From: Deltaproteobacteria bacterium
GTDB lineage: Bacteria > UBA10199 > JACPAL01 > JACOUP01
Assembly: GCA_030649435.1 (NCBI GenBank)
Contig: JAUSKE010000162.1
Coordinates: 1-10,989 of the forward strand
Length of the DNA: 10,989 bases
Direction: 5' to 3'
Shown here: one piece after another, positions 1 to 6,389 of the stretch
Numbering within the stretch: the stretch's first letter is position 1
Layout of the letters: each line of letters opens with the position of its first letter
Translations under genes and position numbers: made by a program
Notes under the pieces: generated by a model
Databases searched by the model: none
Told to the model about the DNA's origin: nothing
What the model saw: the letters and a program-made list of their open reading frames with translations, nothing else

Positions 1-215
1 AGATAGAACTTTTTGGTGGGGACAAAATCAACGCCATCATTCTGGAGGTGGGCTGGTGTCGGCGTCGCATCATTCAAGGCGTACTGCCGCGCCACAAACC
101 GGCCGTACAGGGTGTAACCAAGGAAAAGGGAAACAATTGAAACCCCGGCAAAGAGCGGAAGAGTCACTCTGGCGGATCCTAATAAAAAACGGTTTACAAG
201 GGAAGCTTTTTTCAT
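1..215 (-). CDS. cstA: Carbon starvation protein CstA-type transporter, N-terminal fragment
   Basis: Reading the minus strand from the ATG at 213-215 gives 71 codons without a stop before the gene runs off the left edge. A short basic N-terminus is followed by a hydrophobic membrane segment (about residues 17-34) and then a region matching the conserved start of the CstA family: a YGRF element at about 37-40, a TPAH element at about 54-57, and DGVDFVPTKK at about 61-70. In E. coli CstA the equivalent stretch (NDGxDxVPTxK) comes just before the conserved GHHFAAIAG block, which would lie outside the window. CstA proteins are multi-spanning inner-membrane transporters for peptides or pyruvate, induced on nutrient depletion. 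No good Shine-Dalgarno sequence precedes the ATG. It starts only 12 bp from a divergent gene. The family call is firm; the substrate is not visible. Confidence 0.85.
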   Translation of the reverse strand, partial: MKKASLVNRFLLGSARVTLPLFAGVSIVSLFLGYTLYGRFVARQYALNDATPTPAHLQNDGVDFVPTKKFY

Positions 216-227
216 TTAATACAGGGC

Positions 228-701
228 ATGGGCCCAAGAAAACCATTGATCGGCGTTATCGGGGCCTCCAAACCGAAAAATAGGGATCCTGAAAATGCCG
301 TTGCGGTCGGTCGGTTAATCGCCTCTAAGGGATGGATTGTTATTTGCGGCGGACTCGAAGGGGTGATGGAAGCAGTCTCTCGAGGGGCCTCTGAAAAAGG
401 AGGGGTCGTCGTCGGGATCCTCCCCGGTGGGAAGGCTAGCGACGCAAACCAATATGTCACGATACCGATTGCCACAAAACTGGGGTATGCCCGAAATGCG
501 GTGATCGCCCAAGCGGCTGATTCTCTGATCGCTATTGGTGGTGGCCCCGGCACGCTTTCAGAAATCGGTCACTCCCTCTCCTTCAAAAAGTTTGTCGTCG
601 GCTTAGACAGCTGGGCCGTCCCTGGAATGATTCCGGCGGCCAGCCCTGAAGAAGCGATTGCCTTCACTGAAAAACAACTAAAAAAACTGGGCCTGATCTG
701 A
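228..701 (+). CDS. LOG-like Rossmann protein (TIGR00725 type)
   Basis: A 157-residue protein, the usual size for the small LOG-like, TIGR00725-type proteins. It opens with a nucleotide-binding beta strand (PLIGVIGAS, residues 6-14). Next come GGLEGVMEAVSRGA at 41-54, an ARN triplet at 88-90 and GGGPGTLSE at 104-112. These match the LOG/lysine-decarboxylase-like fold, whose hallmark is PGGxGTxxE; here the first proline is glycine, which I believe is common in this subfamily. LOG enzymes release cytokinin-type bases from nucleoside monophosphates, but the role of the TIGR00725 group is unknown and I do not claim that activity. Only a weak AGGG lies immediately before the ATG, and no better upstream start exists. 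The stop is 13 bp before the patatin gene, so the two are probably co-transcribed. Confidence 0.85.
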   Translation: MGPRKPLIGVIGASKPKNRDPENAVAVGRLIASKGWIVICGGLEGVMEAVSRGASEKGGVVVGILPGGKASDANQYVTIPIATKLGYARNAVIAQAADSLIAIGGGPGTLSEIGHSLSFKKFVVGLDSWAVPGMIPAASPEEAIAFTEKQLKKLGLI

Positions 702-714
702 TATAGTCAGCGGA

Positions 715-1971
715 GTGTCTAGAAAACCTCTTATCGGTCTCGTCCTCTCCGGTGGTGGTGCCCGTGGCGCCTACGAAGGGGGGGTCATTCATTACATCCG
801 AACCGGTCTCCCTCAAGAGAATGTGCGCTTTGATATCCTGACCGGCACGAGCGTCGGGGCAATCAACGCCTGTTTTCTGGCAGCCACAGCGCACGACCCC
901 GAATTACAGGGACGTGAAATGCGACGGCTCTGGGAGATGCTCTCCCCTTCCCGTATCTATAAAACTGGTGCCCTCTCTGTCGGCAAGGCGATTTTCCAAA
1001 CGATCAAACATGACCTGTTGGGATGGATCAAAGAACAGCGTCTCGATGAGGCAGTCCCTTTCACCTTCTACAAGTCTCTACAGGACACCTCCCCCCTCAG
1101 GGAGTTTCTGGGTCGTGAGATTTCTTGGCAAAATATTTCTAAAAATATGAAAAAGGGGGTGGTCGGGGCCTTGGCCGTTTCCACAACCGACATCCAGACC
1201 GGCCAGCTGGTTATTTTTTTGGAAAAGGACTCTTCCCTAAATTACATCGGGACACCCGATGCGGTCAAAACAACCATCACCGAGACCCATGCGATGGCCT
1301 CGGCCGCCATCCCGATCCTTTTTCCACCGATCGACATTGACGGAACCTACTACTGTGATGGTGGCCTCCGCCAAACTACACCAATCTCTCCGGCAGTTGC
1401 ACTAGGGGCTGAGAAGATCTTGATCATCGCGCTTCGCTATTCTCCGCTCCAACAGAAACCGGTAAAAAAAACGAAACCCCCATCGCTCGGACATATTGTC
1501 GGCAAGGTTTTTAACTCCATCTTTTTGGACCATCTCGAATACGACATGACGATGATGAAGAGGATGAACCGGATTATCGACTGGTCGACAAGACTCTATG
1601 GGCCGCAATATCTGGAGGAGTTGAACAAGGCGATCGCCAAGGATGGTATCTTGAAACATATCCCCCGGCGGGGGATCCGAAAGATCGAGGAGTTAACCCT
1701 CTACCCCTCGGTCGATATCGGTTCCATGGCGGCCGACTTTATTAAAAAGGGGAACCTAAAACTGGCCCTCTGGCATCGGATCTTCTTCAAGGCGACACAG
1801 GAATCATCAGAGGCCGATCTACTCTCCTACCTCCTCTTTGATCCCGCCTACCTCAAACAACTGTTTGAACTGGGGTATGAAGATGCCAAAAGACAAAAAG
1901 ACAGACTTCTTCAATTCTTCGAAGAAGATGTCCAGGTTGGCAAGATGCGCCGCGACGAAGCTCCTTTATAG
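715..1971 (+). CDS. Patatin-like phospholipase family protein
   Basis: A 418-residue protein with a complete patatin core. The oxyanion-hole motif GGGARG is at residues 13-18, the nucleophile elbow GTSVG at 44-48 (Ser46), the SAAIPILFPP segment at 196-205, and the DGG motif at 215-217 with Asp215 completing the Ser-Asp dyad. This predicts a serine acyl hydrolase acting on phospholipids or other lipids. There is no signal peptide, so it is probably cytoplasmic or peripheral on the inner membrane. The C-terminal 170 or so residues are rich in charged residues and carry no motif I recognise. The start is GTG, the only suitable start directly before the conserved first strand; a CGGAG sits right against it, which is a poor ribosome site. 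It probably depends on the LOG-like gene 13 bp upstream. Its TAG stop overlaps the end of convergent mutY. Confidence 0.9.
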   Translation: MSRKPLIGLVLSGGGARGAYEGGVIHYIRTGLPQENVRFDILTGTSVGAINACFLAATAHDPELQGREMRRLWEMLSPSRIYKTGALSVGKAIFQTIKHDLLGWIKEQRLDEAVPFTFYKSLQDTSPLREFLGREISWQNISKNMKKGVVGALAVSTTDIQTGQLVIFLEKDSSLNYIGTPDAVKTTITETHAMASAAIPILFPPIDIDGTYYCDGGLRQTTPISPAVALGAEKILIIALRYSPLQQKPVKKTKPPSLGHIVGKVFNSIFLDHLEYDMTMMKRMNRIIDWSTRLYGPQYLEELNKAIAKDGILKHIPRRGIRKIEELTLYPSVDIGSMAADFIKKGNLKLALWHRIFFKATQESSEADLLSYLLFDPAYLKQLFELGYEDAKRQKDRLLQFFEEDVQVGKMRRDEAPL

Positions 1972-3027
1972 TAACCCCAGTGCCTTCCGGTTAACTGAAG
2001 AGGTCGGGTACTCGGCCAGTTTCTTCGGATCGATCCACCGAAAGCCGGTATAAAACTGTTGCGTAGGGGTCGTCCGCCTGAGGCGGACGACCTTACACTT
2101 CATGACGGGAACCACAAACCGTTCATTCATGATGGCATGGCTGATCTTTCCGATGAGGGTGGCATTTTTGACCCGGATCCCAAGGACCTTCTCGACAATC
2201 CGGGAGAGGGAGTCCGGGATCCTTTCATTCTTGAGATCAAAAGAGGGAAACTCCCACAAACGGCCCATCAACTTCTTGGCCGATTTACGAGCGATCAGGT
2301 AGCGGCCATTATTTTCAATCAGGGTGATCAGACGATACCGTTTGTGGTAACTCTTTTTAACTTTCTGAGGGAGTTCACGGGCAATCCCCAGCCTGTTCCC
2401 TTCACAAGAATCGTTCAACGGGCAAAGGAGACAGAGCGGTTCCCTCGGCAGACAGACCGTCGCGCCGAGTTCCATCAACGCCTGATTGTGATCACCACAC
2501 CGCTTTTGTGGCAGGAGAGAATCTGCCTTGCCCCACAACTCTTCCAAGAGCGGATTTTTACGCGGATCCCCCCGCAAAGCATAGAGACGGGTCAGGACCC
2601 GGATGACGTTGCCATCCAGCAGTGGAACTTTTTCATCGAAGGCGATCGAGGCCACCGCACCGGCCGTGTAACGACCGATACCGGGGAGTTTTTGTAACTC
2701 CTGGACGTCTCTCGGAAATTTTCCATTGTATTCTTTAACAAGGATCTCAGCCGCTTTGTGCAGATTACGACCCCGCGAGTAATAACCAAGACCGGACCAG
2801 GCGACGAGGACCTTATCCAAAGAGCTTTTGGCCAAACTCTCAAGTGTTGGGAATTTTTTTAAAAACCGTTCGTAGTACGGCAACACCGTCTTGACCGTCG
2901 TCTGCTGGAGCATGATCTCGGAGACCCAGATCCTGTAAGGGTCTTTATTTTCACGCCACGGGAGAACCCGTTGGGAACGATCAAACCACTGTAAGAGACT
3001 ACCCACTCGCTTGTGTCTTGGAATCAC
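1966..3027 (-). CDS. mutY: A/G-specific adenine glycosylase MutY
   Basis: A 353-residue base-excision repair enzyme that removes adenine mispaired with 8-oxoguanine. Visible features are catalytic Glu37 in VSEIMLQQ, the helix-hairpin-helix LPGIGRYTAG at 114-123, catalytic Asp138 in LDGN, and a 4Fe-4S ligand set C192-x6-C199-x2-C202-x5-C208. The C-terminal part (from about 230) is the NUDIX-like 8-oxoG-recognition domain. Both catalytic residues fall at the same numbers as in E. coli MutY. The GTG start at 3025-3027 overlaps the amidotransferase gene by 29 bp. A second GTG at 3004-3006 would cut the overlap to 8 bp and lose only seven residues; neither has a clear Shine-Dalgarno, so the exact start is open. 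It is the last gene of a five-gene minus-strand operon. A palindromic 25-bp insert-like segment near its 3' end is described separately. Confidence 0.95.
   Translation of the reverse strand: MIPRHKRVGSLLQWFDRSQRVLPWRENKDPYRIWVSEIMLQQTTVKTVLPYYERFLKKFPTLESLAKSSLDKVLVAWSGLGYYSRGRNLHKAAEILVKEYNGKFPRDVQELQKLPGIGRYTAGAVASIAFDEKVPLLDGNVIRVLTRLYALRGDPRKNPLLEELWGKADSLLPQKRCGDHNQALMELGATVCLPREPLCLLCPLNDSCEGNRLGIARELPQKVKKSYHKRYRLITLIENNGRYLIARKSAKKLMGRLWEFPSFDLKNERIPDSLSRIVEKVLGIRVKNATLIGKISHAIMNERFVVPVMKCKVVRLRRTTPTQQFYTGFRWIDPKKLAEYPTSSVNRKALGLL
2068..2092. repeat. 25-bp near-perfect palindrome inside mutY
   Basis: Arms GGTCGTCCGCCT (2068-2079) and AGGCGGACGACC (2081-2092) are exact inverted complements around one central base. 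In mutY it is read in frame and encodes the arginine-rich stretch VVRLRRTT in the C-terminal NUDIX-like domain, just before the conserved FRWIDP segment. A 12-bp perfect arm in coding DNA is unlikely by chance and resembles a dispersed palindromic element that inserted in frame. No second copy occurs in this window. It could also act as a bidirectional terminator-like hairpin just inside the convergent patatin/mutY junction, but no T-run follows it. Confidence 0.6.
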
Positions 3028-3727
3028 GACAGAGGGAGGTAAAACCGGTCATCAACTTCCGAGATATCTTTTGTAGAGCGGGAAGATGAAGCACTGTTTC
3101 TTTCAAAATCTTCTCCGCCTCTTCAGGGCTCAGCTCACCACTGGCGTTCTGAACCCAGGTACGGATCATCTCTTCCGTCATTTCGGGATGAAACTGAAGC
3201 CCGTGCGCGTTCCCATTAAAACAAAAAGCCTGATTCGGGTAAAGGTCACTCTTCGCCAGTCGGTACCCTTCAACCGGGATATCAAATGTTTCGCCATGCC
3301 ATTGAAAGACGGTGAGTGGGTCGTTCAGTTGGAAGAAAAGTGGATTTCTCTTGGCGAACCAATCATCTAAGCAGACCTCACTCCAGCCGATCTCTTTTTT
3401 TGGCCCGCCATAGACCTTCATCCCACAGGCCTTGGCAATCATCTGGGCACCGAGACAGATCCCCAAAATTGGTCTCTTTCGCTCTAGGGCGGCGACGATC
3501 AGTTTTTCTTCGTGGGCTAAAAAGGGATATTTTTTCTGATCGTTGACACTCATCGGTCCCCCCATCGAAATCAGGCCGACGAAGCTTAGAAAGTCATCCT
3601 CACTCGGAAGAGGGTCCCCTTTGTAAAGGTGACGGACATCGATTTCAAAGTTTTTTGCCTTGAGTTCCGCTTCGAAGGTTCCTAACCCTTCTGTCGAGGC
3701 ATGTTGCAGGACAAGCAGTTTCGTCAT
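2999..3727 (-). CDS. Type 1 (class I) glutamine amidotransferase
   Basis: A 242-residue stand-alone GATase of the COG0518 (GuaA amidotransferase-like) type. The nucleophile motif GICLGAQ places Cys91. The C-terminal LQFHPEM places His180 and Glu182, giving the complete Cys-His-Glu triad; SMGGPMS at 54-60 and EIGW at 112-115 are typical of this subfamily. It should hydrolyse glutamine to release ammonia, or cleave a gamma-glutamyl compound; no synthetase domain is fused. Its position directly after queD and one gene after a PP-loop ATPase suggests it could feed ammonia to that enzyme, as GATase and PP-loop domains do in GMP synthetase; this is inference. The ATG overlaps the QueD stop (ATGA) and has a GGGAG five bases upstream (3733-3737), which supports this start and translational coupling. 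Confidence 0.9.
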   Translation of the reverse strand: MTKLLVLQHASTEGLGTFEAELKAKNFEIDVRHLYKGDPLPSEDDFLSFVGLISMGGPMSVNDQKKYPFLAHEEKLIVAALERKRPILGICLGAQMIAKACGMKVYGGPKKEIGWSEVCLDDWFAKRNPLFFQLNDPLTVFQWHGETFDIPVEGYRLAKSDLYPNQAFCFNGNAHGLQFHPEMTEEMIRTWVQNASGELSPEEAEKILKETVLHLPALQKISRKLMTGFTSLCRDSKTQASG

Positions 3728-4131
3728 GCTTTCTCCCGATAAGCGGCGTAGGAGCTATGAGTTTCCCAGACCCGAATCTCCCTCACCGGAAGCCCTTTTG
3801 ATTTGGCATAATCATAGATCAACCGGGCAATTGCCTCGGCGGTCGGGTTCGTATCAAAAAGGTAGACCGGCTCATCCAGTTTTTGCAAGGCTGGGACTAA
3901 CGGATCATTCTTATGGAGAAGCATTTTGTGATCCAGCTCGCGATCGATCCAGTCCTTCACAATCTCCTTCAGATCACCAAACTCGTAGAGGATGTGTCGT
4001 TTATCCAGCGTCTCGCTTTCAAGATCGATATCGACCTTGGCGTTGTGCCCGTGCGGGTGCATGCAAGGCCCGTTGTAGTTCATCAAACGGTGCCCATAGC
4101 AAAAATGGATCTCTTTGGTGACACGATACAT
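3724..4131 (-). CDS. queD: 6-carboxytetrahydropterin synthase / PTPS-like protein (QueD family)
   Basis: A 135-residue protein of the PTPS/QueD fold, near the family's 120-140 residues. Zinc ligands are His14, His27 and His29, the last two in HPHGHN. The catalytic Cys23 lies four residues before the first His of HGH, as in E. coli QueD (C27/H31/H33). His69 in LDHKML, NPTAEAIA at 95-102 and Glu123 in WET complete the usual set. QueD converts 7,8-dihydroneopterin triphosphate to 6-carboxytetrahydropterin for queuosine or deazaguanine synthesis; PTPS paralogues act in biopterin or folate routes. Two departures stand out: the N-terminal FCYGH replaces the commoner FxAAH, and the usual IDF before the second helix is YEF. 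These suggest a distinct subgroup, so the exact product is uncertain. It lies 35 bp after the QueC-like gene. Confidence 0.85.
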   Translation of the reverse strand: MYRVTKEIHFCYGHRLMNYNGPCMHPHGHNAKVDIDLESETLDKRHILYEFGDLKEIVKDWIDRELDHKMLLHKNDPLVPALQKLDEPVYLFDTNPTAEAIARLIYDYAKSKGLPVREIRVWETHSSYAAYREKA

Positions 4132-4166
4132 AGTGGTGGCAACCTAACCTATTTCTTCAAAAAGAG

Positions 4167-4892
4167 TCAACCGACCATCTTTCGGACGTAGACGGTTGGG
4201 TCCGGGACCTTGGCTTTAATGAAATATTTGTGACGTTCCTCACACTTGTTACAGGCACCGCAATGCTTCGTCGTCGTGGGGTTGATGCAACTCATCGTCA
4301 GTTCTAGTGGGAACTTTCTGCCCCTCCGAATCACCGATTCCTTTTTCAAATGTCGGAAAGGTCTCTCGACACGGATTTTTCGCCAAAAAGCCTCTTCGGC
4401 AGTCCGTTCCAGTTTTCTAAAAAAAGAAGTCTGACTGTCGGGGAATGGATTATGAAAAAGATGACCGAGGGCGATTTTTGAAATCCCATTTTGTGCCGCA
4501 AAGACGAAGGCAGGGGTCAGGAGCAGGAGATTCCAACCTGGCAGGTAGACTGCCTCATCAGCAGTTTTGAGGGAAGGAACCTTCTTTCCTGAAACCGCCC
4601 AATGATTCTTGGCATAAAGATCCCGCAACGGGAGCGAGAGAGTCGTCAACGGTTGGATATTTTTATAGGAAAGTTTTTGGATGAATTTTTCCAAAATCTT
4701 TTTCTGGGCCGGTTCGAAGTGGAGGCCAGTCTCAATGAAAACAGGGTAAACTTTTTTCCCCGCTGCCGCCTGTTCCGCAAGCAAGACAGAACTATCCAAT
4801 CCCCCACTCACTAAAATGGCAATCGCTCCCCGTTGTTGCGGTTTCAACACCTTTGAAAGTATTTGATGCATTCGAGGATTGGTTCGGCTCAA
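4167..4892 (-). CDS. QueC-like PP-loop enzyme (7-cyano-7-deazaguanine synthase family)
   Basis: A 241-residue protein with the ATP-binding PP-loop SGGLDSS at 29-35 and a C-terminal zinc site C202-x8-C211-x2-C214-x2-C217, the same spacing as in E. coli QueC. The YLPGWNLLLLTPAFVFA segment (116-132) aligns with QueC's conserved VPGRNxxFLxxAxxYA, and NPFPDSQ (148-154) with its SGYPDCR region. QueC uses ATP and ammonia to turn 7-carboxy-7-deazaguanine into the nitrile preQ0. Here the PGR arginine is Trp and PDCR reads PDSQ, so the substrate may differ. The start is TTG at 4890-4892: it overlaps the upstream SDR stop as TTGA and is preceded by GGGGGAG ten bases away. An ATG seven codons later (4869-4871) has no ribosome site. 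I leave the symbol blank because of the site changes. Confidence 0.8.
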   Translation of the reverse strand: MSRTNPRMHQILSKVLKPQQRGAIAILVSGGLDSSVLLAEQAAAGKKVYPVFIETGLHFEPAQKKILEKFIQKLSYKNIQPLTTLSLPLRDLYAKNHWAVSGKKVPSLKTADEAVYLPGWNLLLLTPAFVFAAQNGISKIALGHLFHNPFPDSQTSFFRKLERTAEEAFWRKIRVERPFRHLKKESVIRRGRKFPLELTMSCINPTTTKHCGACNKCEERHKYFIKAKVPDPTVYVRKMVG

Positions 4893-5629
4893 TGGCTAAT
4901 ATCTCCCCCATCCACAACAATAGTCTGGCCGGTAATATAACCGGCCTCACGAGAAACGAGAAACGAAGCGGCCGCGGCAACATCGGCCGGTGTTCCGATC
5001 CGACCGATCGGAATTCTCCTGCGGGCCTTCGCTCTTTCAGTCTCACCATAGAGATCCATCCAATGGGTATCGATCGTCCCCAACGCAATCGCATTGGCCG
5101 TTACCTGAAAAGGAGCCACCTCCAAGGCAAAACTCTTGGTCAGCGCCAGGAGGGCCGCCTTCGCCGCCGTAAAGGGATACCCTTTGTCGTGCCGGGTGAC
5201 CGCCGGGGTTGAAACAAGATTTACGATACGCCCGAACCGTTTTTTCTTCATCACCGGAAGGACTTTCTGACAGGCGAGGACCACCCCGATGCAATCAACG
5301 GCAAAAACTTTTTCAAACATCGTTGCGGTATTCTTTTCAAACGGGGCGTCCCAAAAAGTTTGGGTCTCTTTATTGATTGGAAAACCGGCACAGTTAATGA
5401 GCCCTTCCACAGGTCCCACCTCGTCCGCAATCTTTTCAACCATGCTGTTCACTTCTTTTTCTTGACTCAGATCGGCCTGAACTAAAAAGCCATCGATTTC
5501 TTGGGCGAGCTTCTTGGCCCGGATCGATGCTGTATGGTAATGCACCACAACCCGAGCCCCCTGTTTGGAGAGGAGGCGACAGATCTCAGAGCCGATATCG
5601 CCGCTCCCACCGGTCACAAGGATGACCAT
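4889..5629 (-). CDS. SDR family oxidoreductase with substituted active-site tyrosine
   Basis: A FabG-like short-chain dehydrogenase, 246 residues from the ATG at 5629. The dinucleotide site TGGSGDIG is at 6-13, NCAG at 79-82 and the family tail VVDGG near the C-terminus. The active site is odd. The block reads S140, then GYPFTAAK, so the position four before Lys157 is Phe153 instead of Tyr. A tyrosine sits two residues earlier (Tyr151), and the structural Asn in the alpha-4 region appears to be Asp112. It may use a shifted tyrosine, have another chemistry or be non-catalytic. In-frame starts further upstream are ATG 5665 and TTG 5680. I chose 5629 because it gives the usual FabG length and because a TATAAT box at 5667-5672 would start transcription downstream of 5665. 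It is the first gene of the minus-strand operon and is coupled to the QueC-like gene by TTGA. Confidence 0.85.
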   Translation of the reverse strand: MVILVTGGSGDIGSEICRLLSKQGARVVVHYHTASIRAKKLAQEIDGFLVQADLSQEKEVNSMVEKIADEVGPVEGLINCAGFPINKETQTFWDAPFEKNTATMFEKVFAVDCIGVVLACQKVLPVMKKKRFGRIVNLVSTPAVTRHDKGYPFTAAKAALLALTKSFALEVAPFQVTANAIALGTIDTHWMDLYGETERAKARRRIPIGRIGTPADVAAAASFLVSREAGYITGQTIVVDGGDISH

Positions 5630-5658
5630 CCCCTGAACGCCTGTTTGCTTTTCAATCT

Positions 5659-5688
5659 TTGTCATGATTATAGAAGGCAAGCTCTAGT
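5659..5688 (+). promoter_or_regulatory. Putative promoter of the FolM/PTR1-like gene
   Basis: TTGTCA (5659-5664) and TCTAGT (5683-5688) are spaced 18 bases apart, a moderate sigma-70-like match. They lie just before the GAGGA ribosome site at 5698-5702. The element overlaps the opposite-strand -10 box, so the two promoters may interfere or be co-regulated. Confidence 0.3.
5667..5672 (-). promoter_or_regulatory. Putative -10 box of the SDR/QueC-like/QueD/GATase/MutY operon
   Basis: The minus strand reads a perfect TATAAT here. Seventeen bases upstream the -35 position (5690-5695) is only TTTTTT, a weak match. Transcription would start near 5659-5661, giving a leader of about 30 bases before the ATG at 5629. 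This is a sequence match only, not a proven promoter. Confidence 0.4.
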
Positions 5689-5708
5689 GAAAAAAGCGAG
5701 GACGGTCA

Positions 5709-6389
5709 ATGGAGATTAAAGGGAAAATAGCCTTGGTGACAGGCGGGGCGAAAAGAATCGGCCGGGAGATCGCCCTCGCCTTAGGCCGAAAAGGGGTGCC
5801 TGTTGCCCTGCATTACCATTCTTCAGCGAACGAGGCCCAAGAGTTAAAATCTCTCTTTCAAAAAGAGGGGCAGACTCTCCAACTCTTTCAGGCCGACCTT
5901 CGTGAGAAAACAGCGATTGAAAAAATGGCCCGCGAGGTTGAAAAAAAAATGGGGCCGGTCAGTCTCCTCATCAACAACGCCTCAATCTTTGTCCGAACCC
6001 CTTTCAATGAAATTAACGATACCCACTGGGAAGAAAATTGGAAACTCCATCTCCTCGCCCCTTTTTGGCTCGCCCGTTCGCTCACCCCCGGCATGAAAAA
6101 AATGGGGGAGGGAAAGATCATCAACATCGTTGACCGATCTATTTTTCATCCCTTCAAAAACCATCTCCCTTACACCGTAACAAAAGCGGCCCTCGCGGCC
6201 CTCACACAAGGGCTAGCCCTTGAACTGGCTCCGGAGATTCAAGTCAATGCAATCGCTCCGGGGATTCTCCTTCCGGCGGAGGGTTCGAGTAAAAGTTTGA
6301 AAAAAGAGGGGACTCCAGAGGAACTCATCCGGACTCTTTTGGGACTGATAGAGAGCGACTCGACAACCGGTTCTATTGTTTCTATTTAA
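5709..6389 (+). CDS. Pteridine reductase-like SDR (FolM/PTR1 type)
   Basis: A 226-residue short-chain dehydrogenase with TGGAKRIG at 11-18, the TGxxxRxG signature that separates pteridine reductases (PTR1, FolM) from ordinary SDRs. NNAS follows at 89-92. Catalytic residues are Asp142, Tyr155 and Lys159; Asp replaces the usual Ser and lies 13 residues before Tyr, exactly as in Leishmania PTR1 (D181/Y194/K198). The family reduces dihydropterins or dihydrofolate with NADPH. A GAGGA at 5698-5702, six bases before the ATG, supports the start. The protein is slightly short: it ends at TTGSIVSI and lacks the usual VDGG tail that closes the fold, because the convergent TPR gene begins there. It is divergent from an operon with QueC- and QueD-like genes, fitting a shared pterin or deazapurine theme. 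Confidence 0.85.
   Translation: MEIKGKIALVTGGAKRIGREIALALGRKGVPVALHYHSSANEAQELKSLFQKEGQTLQLFQADLREKTAIEKMAREVEKKMGPVSLLINNASIFVRTPFNEINDTHWEENWKLHLLAPFWLARSLTPGMKKMGEGKIINIVDRSIFHPFKNHLPYTVTKAALAALTQGLALELAPEIQVNAIAPGILLPAEGSSKSLKKEGTPEELIRTLLGLIESDSTTGSIVSI

Noticed and set aside
1661..1675. TCCCCC/GGGGGA inverted repeat in the patatin gene
   Set aside because: A short 6-bp arm in ordinary coding sequence with no T-run; expected by chance in G/C-rich codons.
2093..2110. Intrinsic terminator after the mutY palindrome
   Set aside because: The inverted repeat is not followed by a T-run on either strand and lies inside the coding region.
2059..2697. 212-residue open frame on the plus strand
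   Set aside because: It lies antisense inside mutY, whose protein has complete catalytic and iron-sulfur motifs; the plus-strand product has no recognisable domain.
1966..5629. Antiviral defence island (CBASS type IV or Qat-like, which carry QueC-like proteins)
   Set aside because: No nucleotide cyclase, effector, nuclease, ATPase or other defence partner is present, and MutY has the normal housekeeping architecture.
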